A stretch of DNA of 64,000 bases from positions 2,480,001 to 2,544,000 of the forward strand of contig NZ_CP080647.1 of NCBI RefSeq assembly GCF_019599145.1, written 5' to 3'. Source of the stretch: Streptomyces akebiae (GTDB taxonomy: Bacteria; Actinomycetota; Actinomycetes; Streptomycetales; Streptomycetaceae). Below, piece by piece: positions 20,189-29,269 of the stretch; the first letter of the stretch is position 1; every line of letters begins with the position of its first letter. Under the pieces are notes generated by a model that was given only the letters and a program-made list of their open reading frames with translations, did not search any database and was not told the DNA's origin. Made by a program: the position numbers and the translations under genes.

Positions 20189-21111
20189 GTGGCCGAGGTG
20201 AGCCCCGCCTGCACCTGCCGCTGGAAGGAGAGGTAGACCACGAGCATGGGGATCATGGCGATGGTGACACCGGCGAAGAGGACGGGCAGGTCGGAGGCGT
20301 AGCCCTGCTGCTGCTGGAGCTGGATGAGGCCCTGGGTGAGGACGTACCGCTCGGGATCGTCGCCGCTCTGCGGCTGCATGAGGACCGTGGGCAGGATGAA
20401 CTGGTTCCACTGCCCCAAGGTGTTGAAGATCCCGACACTGATCAGCCCGGGCTTCGCCATCGGCAGCATGACCTGGAAGAACGTCCGGGTGTGCGAGGCC
20501 CCGTCGAGGATGGCCGCCTCGAACACGGCGGTGGGCAGCGTCCGGAAGAACGCGTGCATGAAGAACACGGTGAACGGCAGCGAGTAGGCGACGTACACCA
20601 GGATCAACCCCTGGTAGGTGTTCAGCATGTCCAGCCGCTTGACCATGAAGAACAACGGCACCAGGGCGAGGAACACGGGGAACATCGCACCGGCGACGAA
20701 GAAGTAGTACAGCAGCCGGTTTCCCGTGAAGGGGTAGCGGGCCAGGACGTACGCGGCCATGGAGCCGAACAGCATGGTCAGCGGCACGGAGAAGACCAGC
20801 ACGATGACCGTGTTGACGAAGTAGTCGCCGATGCCCTTGTCCCAGGCGCGGGAGAAGACGTCGAAGGACCAGTTCTCGGGCCAGCCGAAGGCCGAGCCGC
20901 CGATCTGGGCGTCGGTCTTGAAGGAGCTGAGCACCAGCCACAGCAGCGGCAGCACGATCAGCAGGGCCCACAGGGCGAGGAAGCCGTGCGAGAAGACGTT
21001 CAGGACGACGCCTTCGCCGCGCTCGTCGCCGGGCCCGGTCCGGCCCTTGTTCACCGTCGGTCCGGTGGGGACCGAGTCGCCGCGCGAGGCGGTCTTGAGG
21101 GGTGCACTCAT
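20179..21111 (-). CDS. ngcG: ABC sugar permease, MalG type
   Basis: Second permease of the NgcEFG N-acetylglucosamine/chitobiose importer by synteny. 310 residues with six hydrophobic helices after a charged 45-residue N-terminus. The EAA-type loop is FEAAILDGASHTRTFFQVML near residue 210. ATG start at 21111, 20 nt after the ngcF stop. No ATPase is encoded nearby, consistent with use of the shared MsiK ATPase known for Streptomyces sugar transporters. Confidence 0.9.
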   Translation of the reverse strand: MSAPLKTASRGDSVPTGPTVNKGRTGPGDERGEGVVLNVFSHGFLALWALLIVLPLLWLVLSSFKTDAQIGGSAFGWPENWSFDVFSRAWDKGIGDYFVNTVIVLVFSVPLTMLFGSMAAYVLARYPFTGNRLLYYFFVAGAMFPVFLALVPLFFMVKRLDMLNTYQGLILVYVAYSLPFTVFFMHAFFRTLPTAVFEAAILDGASHTRTFFQVMLPMAKPGLISVGIFNTLGQWNQFILPTVLMQPQSGDDPERYVLTQGLIQLQQQQGYASDLPVLFAGVTIAMIPMLVVYLSFQRQVQAGLTSATLK

Positions 21112-21130
21112 CTTCTGTCGTCTCTCCCGC

Positions 21131-22060
21131 TCAGAACTCGACGCGCTCGCGACGGGTGGCCCGCAGCATGACCACCGACACGATCAGGGTGAGGAGCAGC
21201 ATCACGACGCCCATCGCGCAGGCGTAGCCGCTCCTGCCGTACAGCAGGAAGTTCCGCATCATCACGGTCGCCATGACCTCGCTGTGGTGGTCGGGGCCGC
21301 CTCCGTACTCCCCCGCGGTCATGGTCGAGACCAGGATGAACATGTCCATCGCCGCGATGCCGAGATAGACCCAGGCGGTCTGCACGGAGTCCCACAGCAG
21401 CGGCAGGGTGATGCGGAAGAAGGTGTGGGCGCGTCCGGCGCCGTCGATCAGCGCGGCCTCGTAGATGTCTCTCGGGATGGCCTGCATGGCGGCGGAGAAC
21501 AGCACCAGGTAGAAGCCGACACCGTGCCAGACGACCACCAGGATGAGGGCCCAGAGCACCATGTTCGGCTCGTTCAGCCACTCGATGGGAGCGCTCTCGT
21601 CGACCAGTCCCAGTTTCATCAGGAGGCCGTTGAGCATGCCGCCGCTGTCGCTGCGGTACACGGCGCCGAACAGCACCGCGAGGATCGCCAGCGACAGCAC
21701 CTGCGGGAAGAAGTACACGATCTTGTAGAAGCCCGACCCGGCGACCCCCGAGACGCCGCCGGCCCGGCCGCGCCCGCCCGCGTTCAGCATGAACGCGAAG
21801 AACAGCGCGAGCAGGATGGTGATGACCGGGATGAACACCAGGAACAGGATGTTGTGCCAGATCGCCTGGAGGAAGATGTCGTCCTCGAACAACGCGGTGT
21901 AGTTGTCCAGGCCGATGAAAGCGAAGGTCTGCGACTGTCCCTTCCAGTCCGTCAGCGAATAGCCGAATGTCTGGATGTACGGCCAGATCACGAAGATCAG
22001 ATAAAGCGCCACGGGGACCAGGAGAAACCCCACGACGAACCGGTTCTGCCCTTTACGCAT
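21131..22060 (-). CDS. ngcF: ABC sugar permease, MalF type
   Basis: First permease of the NgcEFG importer, 309 residues, six predicted helices. The ATPase-docking loop is YEAALIDGAGRAHTFFRITL near residue 200. It lies downstream of ngcE, separated by a 135-nt gap that holds a Streptomyces intergenic repeat. It follows the usual SBP-MalF-MalG order. The substrate (chitobiose/GlcNAc) is from synteny with S. coelicolor SCO6005-6007, recalled and not computed. Confidence 0.9.
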   Translation of the reverse strand: MRKGQNRFVVGFLLVPVALYLIFVIWPYIQTFGYSLTDWKGQSQTFAFIGLDNYTALFEDDIFLQAIWHNILFLVFIPVITILLALFFAFMLNAGGRGRAGGVSGVAGSGFYKIVYFFPQVLSLAILAVLFGAVYRSDSGGMLNGLLMKLGLVDESAPIEWLNEPNMVLWALILVVVWHGVGFYLVLFSAAMQAIPRDIYEAALIDGAGRAHTFFRITLPLLWDSVQTAWVYLGIAAMDMFILVSTMTAGEYGGGPDHHSEVMATVMMRNFLLYGRSGYACAMGVVMLLLTLIVSVVMLRATRRERVEF

Positions 22061-22099
22061 TGGCGTTTTCCTGCCTCGGGTTCCATGAGACGAAAGGCG

Positions 22100-22160
22100 C
22101 GCCCCGTCCTTCAGGGGCGCGGGGAACTGCGCGACAAGCCACGACGAACCCGCAGCTCAC
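22100..22160 (+). repeat. Streptomyces intergenic repeat, copy 3
   Basis: GCCCC/GGGGC fold-back, then GGGGCGCGGGGAACTGCGCG (22114-22133), ACAAGCC and ACGACGAACCCGCAG. It sits inside the ngcE-ngcF gap and may set the ratio of binding protein to permease. Confidence 0.7.
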
Positions 22161-22195
22161 CACAGTGCGCAGCCCCCACGACGCTCCGACGCCCC

Positions 22196-23671
22196 CTAAT
22201 CCCGGCGGTTCTTCTTGGAATCCGGGTCCTTCGCCTGCTTGTCCACCGCGGCCTGCGCCCGCTTCAACCACTCGGCCGGCTGGATCCGCTTCGCCATCAG
22301 TTCGTTCGACGCGTTCTGGATCGCCGTGTCCATCTCGCTGTACCACTCGGTGTACAGGTAACGGAACGTGTTGTCACCGGCGGCCTGGGAGGCCTCGACC
22401 GTCGACTGCGTGCCCGGCCGCAGTTGCACGCCGGGGTCGACGCCGTCCTTGAGGATGGTCAGCGAGTTGGCCTCCTTGGCGAACAGCGTCGACCATTCCT
22501 TGGAAAGCATCATCCGCATGAACTCCTTGGCGGCCGGCAGGTTCTTGGCCTTGGACGGGATGATGAACGGCTCGCCGGAGCCGGCCCGGATCGCCTCGAA
22601 CGGCATCACGCTGTCCGGCAGCAGCGGCATCGGCATGAACTTCATGTCGAAGTCGTCCGGTGTCTGCTTGAGCTGCTCGTTCTCCAGCCAGGAGCCGGAG
22701 GTGATGAACACGGCCTTGTACTGGTTCCAGCGGGTCTGGGACTCGGTGTGGGTGAGGCCGTTGGTGCCGGGCATCAGATAGCCCTTCTCGACGATCTCGT
22801 AGATCGCCTCGACCCCGGCCTTCGCGGCGTCGGAGCCGACGAACGCCTTCGGGTCGAGGTTGTCGATCGCCTTCATGGCGTCCAGTCCGCCCGTCTTGGC
22901 GATCAGGTCCATGATGGCGACGTTGATGTAGTACGGGTACTTGCCCTGGTGCGCGAGGCCGCCGATGTCCTTGGCCTTGGCCTCCTTGCAGATGGTCAGG
23001 AAGTCGGCCCAGGTCTTGGGCTCCTCCCAGCCGTTCTCCTTGAAGAGCTTGCCGGAGTACCACAGGCCCCACACCGTGTAGATGTAGTTGAGGGCGACGA
23101 CCTTGTCCTCCTGCATGCCCGCGTCGAGCGTGCCGGGGATGAGGGTGTCGCGGACCTTCTTGGCCGGGTCGTCGATCGAGGGGGCGTCCAGCACCGCGGC
23201 GAGGTCGAGGAGCTGGTCGTTCTTGTAGAGGACGTCGATCGGGATCTGCTGGGCGCCGGAGTCGTCGACGATGTCCGGCGGGTTGCCCGCGTTGAACCGC
23301 GGCTGGAGCTTGCCGGTGATCTCCTGGGTGCCGGTGTGGGTGGAGGTGACCCCCCACTTCTTCTGGAAGGCGGCCTCCCAGGCCTTGGCGTAGGCGTCGC
23401 CGTAGCCGCCCTTGAAGATGACGACGTCGAGCTTGCTGCCCTTCTTGACGCCGAAGGGGTTCGACTCGGAGGTCTCGCCCTGGGTGTCCTCGGAGGTGTC
23501 GTCGTCCCCGCCGCCCCCGCTGGCGCACGCGGACAGGAAGCTCATCGTGGGAACGGTGATCAGGCCCAGCGCGGCGGAACGCTTGATCAGATCGCGGCGG
23601 CCGACGCCCTCGGGGTGGGTGGTGTCGACGCCGTCGGGGCCGTGCTCGTGCTCAGCGGTAGTGGATCCCAT
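22196..23671 (-). CDS. ngcE: Chitobiose/GlcNAc-type sugar-binding lipoprotein
   Basis: Solute-binding protein of 491 residues. The N-terminus carries a twin-arginine signal (GRRDLIKRSAALGL) ending in lipobox LSAC, so it is exported folded by Tat and lipid-anchored. The remainder has the MalE-like fold and length of NgcE proteins. Start ATG at 23671 has GAGGAC upstream. It is the first gene of ngcEFG, next to rok7B7. A DasR-type site 196 nt upstream supports control by GlcNAc metabolism. Confidence 0.9.
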   Translation of the reverse strand: MGSTTAEHEHGPDGVDTTHPEGVGRRDLIKRSAALGLITVPTMSFLSACASGGGGDDDTSEDTQGETSESNPFGVKKGSKLDVVIFKGGYGDAYAKAWEAAFQKKWGVTSTHTGTQEITGKLQPRFNAGNPPDIVDDSGAQQIPIDVLYKNDQLLDLAAVLDAPSIDDPAKKVRDTLIPGTLDAGMQEDKVVALNYIYTVWGLWYSGKLFKENGWEEPKTWADFLTICKEAKAKDIGGLAHQGKYPYYINVAIMDLIAKTGGLDAMKAIDNLDPKAFVGSDAAKAGVEAIYEIVEKGYLMPGTNGLTHTESQTRWNQYKAVFITSGSWLENEQLKQTPDDFDMKFMPMPLLPDSVMPFEAIRAGSGEPFIIPSKAKNLPAAKEFMRMMLSKEWSTLFAKEANSLTILKDGVDPGVQLRPGTQSTVEASQAAGDNTFRYLYTEWYSEMDTAIQNASNELMAKRIQPAEWLKRAQAAVDKQAKDPDSKKNRRD

Positions 23672-23866
23672 GCTCAAGTCCTCGCCTTCTCCAGGACTCA
23701 GGCGGTGAACCGGATCCTCCCGGCACCGCGGTCGGTTCAAGCTGGGGTCATGCGTGAGGATTCAACAGGGGCAAGACGGCGGTCGGCGCGCGGACACGTC
23801 CGCGACCACCGGTAATTCCCCCCAGGTAGTACCGTCCACGGTCGTGCGACCACTATGCGGACGCCG

Positions 23867-23882
23867 ACAGGTATAGTCCACT
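23867..23882. promoter_or_regulatory. DasR-type (dre) site upstream of ngcE
   Basis: ACAGGTATAGTCCACT matches the dre consensus ACTGGTCTAGACCACT at 13 of 16 positions. It is placed between the divergent ngcE and GH92 genes. DasR represses GlcNAc/chitin uptake genes in Streptomyces. Confidence 0.6.
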
Positions 23883-24021
23883 TCCCGCCAGGGGGGCAAG
23901 ATCGAATGCAAGGTTCGCCTTCGGTCTTTTCCGAGTTGAGACCTCTCGGAAATATGAGCGGCCTTGCGCCACCTGACCGGAAAATCCCCGCCATTCGGCC
24001 CGGATGACGCAGCCAACACCC

Positions 24022-24083
24022 TTGACACCACTCGCCACTTCAACCCCTACTGGTCCCCGCGTTGCCCAGTCGACAACGTTGTC
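24022..24083 (+). promoter_or_regulatory. Promoter and palindromic operator of GH92 gene
   Basis: TTGACA at 24022-24027 with a weak -10 near CCTACT at 24046. GACAACGTTGTC at 24072-24083 is a perfect palindrome of LacI-operator type. The same 15-mer CGACAACGTTGTCCT recurs at 28021-28035. The remaining 23672-24142 gap shows no gene. Confidence 0.6.
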
Positions 24084-24142
24084 CTCTTTCGATCACTTCT
24101 TGATCGGAAACAGTCTGTCGGACGTAGGGAGGGTGCTCGCTG

Positions 24143-27100
24143 ATGCGGCACAGACGGAGATCCACGGCGGTGCTCGGCGCCGTCGCATTCGCTCTGGTGG
24201 TGGCCTCGCAGGGCGCGGCCGTCGCGTTACCGGACCGACCGGCGGCCGGTGCGCGGGAGTTCGGCTCGTCGTTCGAACCGGACGACCCGGCCCCGGACTG
24301 GATCAGCACGGTCGACACCGCACCGGACGGGTCCCCGCGGGCCTCCGGGGTCGACGGCGGCTACACCACCGGTATCCCGGGCAACATCACCGACCGGGTC
24401 ACCGAGGTCCGCGCCAGCGGCGAGAACGCCGACGGCGGCGAGGTGAAGGAGAACCTCGTCGACGGCGAGTCCGGCACCAAGTGGCTCACCTTCCAGCCCA
24501 CCGGCTGGGCCGAGTTCGACCTCGCCGGACCGGCCGAGGTGGTGACCTACGCGTTGACGTCGGCGAACGACTTCGAGACCCGCGACCCGAAGGACTGGAC
24601 CCTCAAGGGCTCCACCGACGGCAAGGAGTGGAAGACCCTCGACACCCGCTCCGGCGAGAGCTTCACCGAACGGTTCCAGACGAAGTCGTACGACATCCCC
24701 GGCGACGCCGTGGCCGGGTACCGGCACTTCCGGCTCGACATCACCCGGAACAACGGCGCCTCGATGATCACCCAGCTCGCCGATGTGCAGTTCTCCACGG
24801 GCGGCGGGCAGACGCCCCCGCCGAAGGAGATGCTGTCGCTGGTCGACCGGGGCCCGAGCGGCTCGGCGACCGCGAAGGCCGGCGCGGGCTTCACCGGCAA
24901 GCGGGCCCTGCGGTACGCGGGCCGCCACACGGCGGACGGACCGGCGCACTCGTACAACAAGATCTTCGACGTGCACGTGGCCGTCGAACGCGACACCGAG
25001 CTGGCCTACCGGATCTTCCCGTCGATGGCGGACGGTGATCTGGACTACGACGCCACCAACGTCTCCGTCGACCTGGTCTTCACCGACGGCACCTCCCTCA
25101 GCGAACTGCGGGCGGTGGACAACCATGGGTTCCCGCTGTCGCCGCGCGGGCAGGGCGCGGCCAAGGTGCTGTACGTCAACCAGTGGAACGACGTGGTCGC
25201 GCGGATCGGGTCGGTCGCGGCCGGGCGGACCGTGGACCGGATCCTGGTGGCCTACGACTCCCCGAAGGGCCCGGCGAGGTTCCGCGGCTGGATCGACGAC
25301 GTCACGCTGCGTGTCCGGGCGCCCGAGCGGCCGAAGGCACATCTGTCCGACTACGCGGTGACCACCAGGGGAACGAACTCCAGCGGCGGATTCTCCCGCG
25401 GCAACAACTTCCCGGCGACGGCGGTGCCCCATGGCTTCAACTTCTGGACGCCGGTGACCAACGCGGGTTCCCTGAGCTGGCTGTACGACTACGCGCGGGC
25501 CAACAACGCGGACAACCTGCCGACCATCCAGGCGTTCAGCGCAAGTCACGAGCCGAGCCCCTGGATGGGTGACCGGCAGACCTTCCAGGTGATGCCCTCC
25601 GCAGCCACCGGCACGCCCGAACTGAGCCGCACCTCAAGAGCGTTGGCCTTCCGGCACGAGAACGAGACGGCCCGGCCGTACTACTACGGGGTGCGCTTCG
25701 AGAACGGCGTCAGGGCCGAGATGGCGCCCACGGACCACGCGGCGGCGCTGCGCTTCACCTACCCCGGCGACGACGCCGGCGTGATCTTCGACAACGTGAC
25801 CGACCAGGCGGGGCTGACCCTGGACAAGGACGCCGGGGTGGTCACGGGATTCTCGGATGTGAAGTCCGGTCTGTCGGCGGGCGCGACCCGCCTCTTCGTG
25901 TACGGGGTCTTCGACGCGCCGGTCACGGACGGCGGCTCGACCGGGGTGAAGGGCCACCTCCGCTTCGACGCGGGCGCGGACCGCACGGTGACCCTCCGTC
26001 TCGCCACCTCCCTCATCAGCCTGGACCAGGCGAAGGACAACCTGCGCCAGGAGATCCCGGAGGGCACGTCGTTCGACGCGGTGAAGAACCGGGCACGGGC
26101 GCGGTGGGACCGTGTCCTGGGCAAGGTGGAGGTCGAGGGCGCCACCCCCGACCAGCTGACGACGCTGTACTCCAGCCTCTACCGGCTCTACCTGTACCCC
26201 AACTCCGGCTTCGAGAAGGTGGGATCGACGTACCGGTACGCCTCGCCGTTCTCCCCGATGACCGGTCCGGACACCCCGACCCACACCGGCGCGAAGATCG
26301 TCGACGGCAAGGTCTACGTCAACAACGGCTTCTGGGACACCTACCGGACCACCTGGCCCGCCTACTCGCTGCTGACGCCCGGTCGGGCCGGTGAGATGGT
26401 CGACGGTTTCGTGCAGCAGTACAAGGACGGCGGCTGGACCTCGCGGTGGTCCTCCCCCGGCTACGCGGACCTGATGACCGGCACCTCGTCGGACGTGGCG
26501 TTCGCGGACGCATACGTGAAGGGTGTGGACTTCGACGCGAAGTCGGCGTACGAGGCGGCCCTGAAGAACGCCACCGTCGTGCCGCCGTCGGCGGGCGTCG
26601 GCCGCAAGGGCATGGCCACCTCCCCCTTCCTCGGCTACACCTCCACCGACACCCACGAGGGCCTGTCGTGGGCGCTGGAGGGCTACCTCAACGACTACGG
26701 CATCGCGCGCATGGGTCAGGCGCTGTACCGGAAGACCGGCGAGAAGCGCTACCGGGAGGAGGCGACGTACTTCCTCAACAGGGCTCGCGACTACGTCGAG
26801 TTGTTCGACGAGAAGGCCGGCTTCTTCCAGGGCCGCGACGGCACCGGTGCCTGGCGGGTCGACTCCGCGACCTACGACCCCCGGGTCTGGGGCCACGACT
26901 ACACCGAGACCAACGGCTGGGGATACGCCTTCACCGCACCCCAGGACAGCAAGGGCCTGGCCAACCTGTACGGCGGTCGCGGCGGGCTGGCGAAGAAGCT
27001 GGACACCTACTTCTCCACCCCGGAGACGGCCTCCCCCGACCTCGTCGGCTCCTACAACGGCGTCATCCACGAGATGACGGAGGCCCGTGACGTGCGGATG

Positions 27101-27940
27101 GGCATGTACGGCCACTCCAACCAGGTCGCCCACCACGCGATCTACATGTACGACGCCGCCGGGCAGCCCTGGAAGGCCCAGGAGAAGGTCCGCGAGGTGC
27201 TCTCCCGCCTCTACGTCGGCAGCGACATCGGCCAGGGCTACCACGGCGACGAGGACAACGGCGAGCAGTCCGCCTGGTACCTCTTCTCCGCGCTCGGCTT
27301 CTACCCGCTGGTGATGGGCAGCGGCGAGTACGCCGTCGGCTCCCCGCTGTTCACCAAGGCGACCGTCCATCTGGAGAACGGCCGGGACCTGGTCGTCGAG
27401 GCACCGAGGAACAGCGCCAGGAACGTGTACGTGCAGGGTCTGAAGGTCAACGGCAAGGCCTGGACGTCGACTTCACTGCCGCACTCCCTCATCTCCCGTG
27501 GCGGTGTGCTGAAGTTCGACATGGGCCCGAAGCCCTCCCGCTGGGGCACCGGTGAGAGCGCGGCCCCGGTGTCGATCACGAAGAACGACAGGGTGCCGTC
27601 CCCCCGTTCGGACGCCGTCGTGGGGGACGGGGCGCTCTTCGACGACACGTCGTCCACGAAGGCAGCCGTGCGGACGGTGCCGCTGCCGACTCCCGCCCGG
27701 ACCCGGGCGGTTCAGTACACGCTCACCTCCGCCGACCGCGCCGAGGCCCCGGACGGCTGGACCTTGCAGGCCTCCACGGACGGCACGACCTGGAAGACCC
27801 TCGACAGACGCTCCGGTGAGTCCTTCGCCTGGGACCGCCAGACCCGGGCCTTCTCCGTCCCGGCCCCGAAGGCGTACGACCACTACCGGCTCGTCCTGGA
27901 GGACACGGCGACGCTCGCGGAGGTGGAGCTGCTGTCCTGA
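24143..27940 (+). CDS. Secreted GH92 alpha-mannosidase with discoidin-like domains
   Basis: Calcium-dependent exo-alpha-mannosidase family, 1265 residues, exported by an Ala-rich signal peptide after MRHRRR. Domains in order: F5/8C (CBM32-like) module about 80-220, an Ig-like/lectin-like linker, the GH92 N-domain starting at GNNFPATAVPHGFNFWTPVT near 420, and the catalytic (alpha/alpha)6 domain. GH92 landmarks are VNNGFWDTYRTTWPAY, ETNGWGYAFTAPQD, GMYGHSNQVAHHAIYMY and GDEDNGEQSAWYLFSALGFY. A second, shorter discoidin-like module ends the protein; both share DGWTLQASTDG-type and W-K-TLD-RSGESF segments, indicating duplication. It trims mannose from mannans or glycoproteins outside the cell. 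Confidence 0.93.
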   Translation: MRHRRRSTAVLGAVAFALVVASQGAAVALPDRPAAGAREFGSSFEPDDPAPDWISTVDTAPDGSPRASGVDGGYTTGIPGNITDRVTEVRASGENADGGEVKENLVDGESGTKWLTFQPTGWAEFDLAGPAEVVTYALTSANDFETRDPKDWTLKGSTDGKEWKTLDTRSGESFTERFQTKSYDIPGDAVAGYRHFRLDITRNNGASMITQLADVQFSTGGGQTPPPKEMLSLVDRGPSGSATAKAGAGFTGKRALRYAGRHTADGPAHSYNKIFDVHVAVERDTELAYRIFPSMADGDLDYDATNVSVDLVFTDGTSLSELRAVDNHGFPLSPRGQGAAKVLYVNQWNDVVARIGSVAAGRTVDRILVAYDSPKGPARFRGWIDDVTLRVRAPERPKAHLSDYAVTTRGTNSSGGFSRGNNFPATAVPHGFNFWTPVTNAGSLSWLYDYARANNADNLPTIQAFSASHEPSPWMGDRQTFQVMPSAATGTPELSRTSRALAFRHENETARPYYYGVRFENGVRAEMAPTDHAAALRFTYPGDDAGVIFDNVTDQAGLTLDKDAGVVTGFSDVKSGLSAGATRLFVYGVFDAPVTDGGSTGVKGHLRFDAGADRTVTLRLATSLISLDQAKDNLRQEIPEGTSFDAVKNRARARWDRVLGKVEVEGATPDQLTTLYSSLYRLYLYPNSGFEKVGSTYRYASPFSPMTGPDTPTHTGAKIVDGKVYVNNGFWDTYRTTWPAYSLLTPGRAGEMVDGFVQQYKDGGWTSRWSSPGYADLMTGTSSDVAFADAYVKGVDFDAKSAYEAALKNATVVPPSAGVGRKGMATSPFLGYTSTDTHEGLSWALEGYLNDYGIARMGQALYRKTGEKRYREEATYFLNRARDYVELFDEKAGFFQGRDGTGAWRVDSATYDPRVWGHDYTETNGWGYAFTAPQDSKGLANLYGGRGGLAKKLDTYFSTPETASPDLVGSYNGVIHEMTEARDVRMGMYGHSNQVAHHAIYMYDAAGQPWKAQEKVREVLSRLYVGSDIGQGYHGDEDNGEQSAWYLFSALGFYPLVMGSGEYAVGSPLFTKATVHLENGRDLVVEAPRNSARNVYVQGLKVNGKAWTSTSLPHSLISRGGVLKFDMGPKPSRWGTGESAAPVSITKNDRVPSPRSDAVVGDGALFDDTSSTKAAVRTVPLPTPARTRAVQYTLTSADRAEAPDGWTLQASTDGTTWKTLDRRSGESFAWDRQTRAFSVPAPKAYDHYRLVLEDTATLAEVELLS

Positions 27941-27974
27941 CCCTGAGCCTGACCGGGGCCCCGGCCCAACCGGC

Positions 27975-28033
27975 TTGACTTGGTTGCCCGTGGGAACGAT
28001 AGAGTCTTGTCCAGACCACTCGACAACGTTGTC
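27975..28033 (+). promoter_or_regulatory. Orphan promoter, dre-like site and palindromic operator
   Basis: TTGACT (27975-27980), 17-nt spacer, GATAGA (27998-28003). A dre-like TCTTGTCCAGACCACT (28005-28020, 13 of 16 to consensus) follows, then the palindrome GACAACGTTGTC (28022-28033). No start codon with a ribosome site follows before the hairpin at 28099. Confidence 0.55.
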
Positions 28034-28098
28034 CTGTCGGGGGGTTCACAAGCCACACTCCCACCGCGCCCGGTCTCCCCCGTACCGGGACGCGGCTC

Positions 28099-28140
28099 GC
28101 GGACCGGGTGGGCACGCACCGCACCGCCCACCCGGTCCGC
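28099..28140. terminator. Strong hairpin between convergent GH92 and LPMO genes
   Basis: Perfect 15-bp stem GCGGACCGGGTGGGC with 12-nt loop. It serves the GH92 transcript, the LPMO transcript, and any short RNA from the orphan promoter at 27975. Confidence 0.8.
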
Positions 28141-28195
28141 CCCGAGCGCGACGCCCGCCCCCGCACAGGGCCGGCGCCGCGGCACGGGCCGGGTC

Positions 28196-29269
28196 TCAGC
28201 CCACCCGGCAGGGCAGCGTGGTCGCGGGATCACCTCCCGACCCTTGCACCACATAGCCGAAGGTGGCGGTTTCACCGGGATCCAGCGACCCGTTCCAGTC
28301 CGCGTTGTGCACCATCACGTTCTGCCCGGTGTAGGTCGCGCTGCCGCTCCAGAGGCTGTCGACCTTCTGCCCGGCGGGCAACGTCCAGTTGACCATCCAG
28401 CCGAGCATCGGCACGTCGCCGGTGTTGGTGACGACGACCTCGGACTGGTAGCCACCGGTCCAACTGCCCGTCGTACGCCGGGTCGCGGCGCACTCGCCCT
28501 GCACCGGATCGGTGGGGTCGCCGGGCTGCTTGATGCCGGTCACCTCACCGTTGCCACCGTCGAAGACGACGTCGGAGCAGGAGTAGAAGGTCTCCTGGCT
28601 GTCGGAGCGCTGCCAGACCATGTAGATGAGGTGGCGGCCCGACTTGTTCGCGGGCAGCTGGCCCCGCCAGGAGTAGTTGGCCTCGACCGTGCCCGGACTG
28701 CCGTTCAGCGGCGGGTGGTCGACGCTCAGGAACGGCTGTGCCTCCATGTCGTTCCACGTGAGCGTCTTCGTCGGATCGAAGCCGTCCTTGGTGATGTAGA
28801 CGTAGAACCAACCCGGGTGCGCCGCCCACGCGTTGTACGAGAAGTCGACGGTCGCACCGGAGGTGAGGTGGGTCAGCGGCCAGTCGGCGCTGGGCGTGTT
28901 GAACCCGGTGAAGTTGGTGTTGCCGCCGCTGCACAGCTGGCCGTCCGGGACGAAGCCGCGGGTGCGGCCGGCGCCGTCCGAGCGCAGCACCGAGAACCAG
29001 TTGTAGAACGGGGTCGTCCCGCTGACCTGCTGCGCGGAACGACAGGCCGGGTTGATCGGTTTGATCTCACCGGTGTCGGTCAGCCCGTCCTGCCAGCAGA
29101 GGAACGTACGGCTGCCGGGCTTCATCGGGGTGCCGTGCGCCTCCGCCTTGCCGCTGCCGGCGGTGACGACGAGGCCGAGCGCGGGGATCGTGGTGACGAG
29201 GGCGAGCAGGACGAGAAGAAGCGCCCTGTGGCGCCGGGGCAGTCTTAACCGCAAATTTGTCACGTGCAT
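28196..29269 (-). CDS. AA10 lytic polysaccharide monooxygenase with CBM2
   Basis: Secreted copper enzyme that oxidatively cleaves crystalline polysaccharide. Signal cleavage after AEA exposes His45 as the mature N-terminus (HGTPMKPGSRTFLC), the first ligand of the copper histidine brace; the second His is likely in NAWAAHPGWFYVY. A CBM2-type domain with the Trp pattern GSWTGGY...WTLPAGQKVDSLW ends the 357-residue protein. The style of the N-terminal region resembles cellulose-active actinobacterial AA10 enzymes, and a CebR box upstream supports cellulose. Start ATG 29269 has AAGGAG 8 nt upstream; longer frames lack the signal context. Confidence 0.92.
   Translation of the reverse strand: MHVTNLRLRLPRRHRALLLVLLALVTTIPALGLVVTAGSGKAEAHGTPMKPGSRTFLCWQDGLTDTGEIKPINPACRSAQQVSGTTPFYNWFSVLRSDGAGRTRGFVPDGQLCSGGNTNFTGFNTPSADWPLTHLTSGATVDFSYNAWAAHPGWFYVYITKDGFDPTKTLTWNDMEAQPFLSVDHPPLNGSPGTVEANYSWRGQLPANKSGRHLIYMVWQRSDSQETFYSCSDVVFDGGNGEVTGIKQPGDPTDPVQGECAATRRTTGSWTGGYQSEVVVTNTGDVPMLGWMVNWTLPAGQKVDSLWSGSATYTGQNVMVHNADWNGSLDPGETATFGYVVQGSGGDPATTLPCRVG

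Noticed and set aside
27980..29248. 422-codon plus-strand frame starting near the orphan promoter
   Set aside because: It runs antisense through the LPMO gene and interrupts at the hairpin region; composition is that of an antisense shadow.
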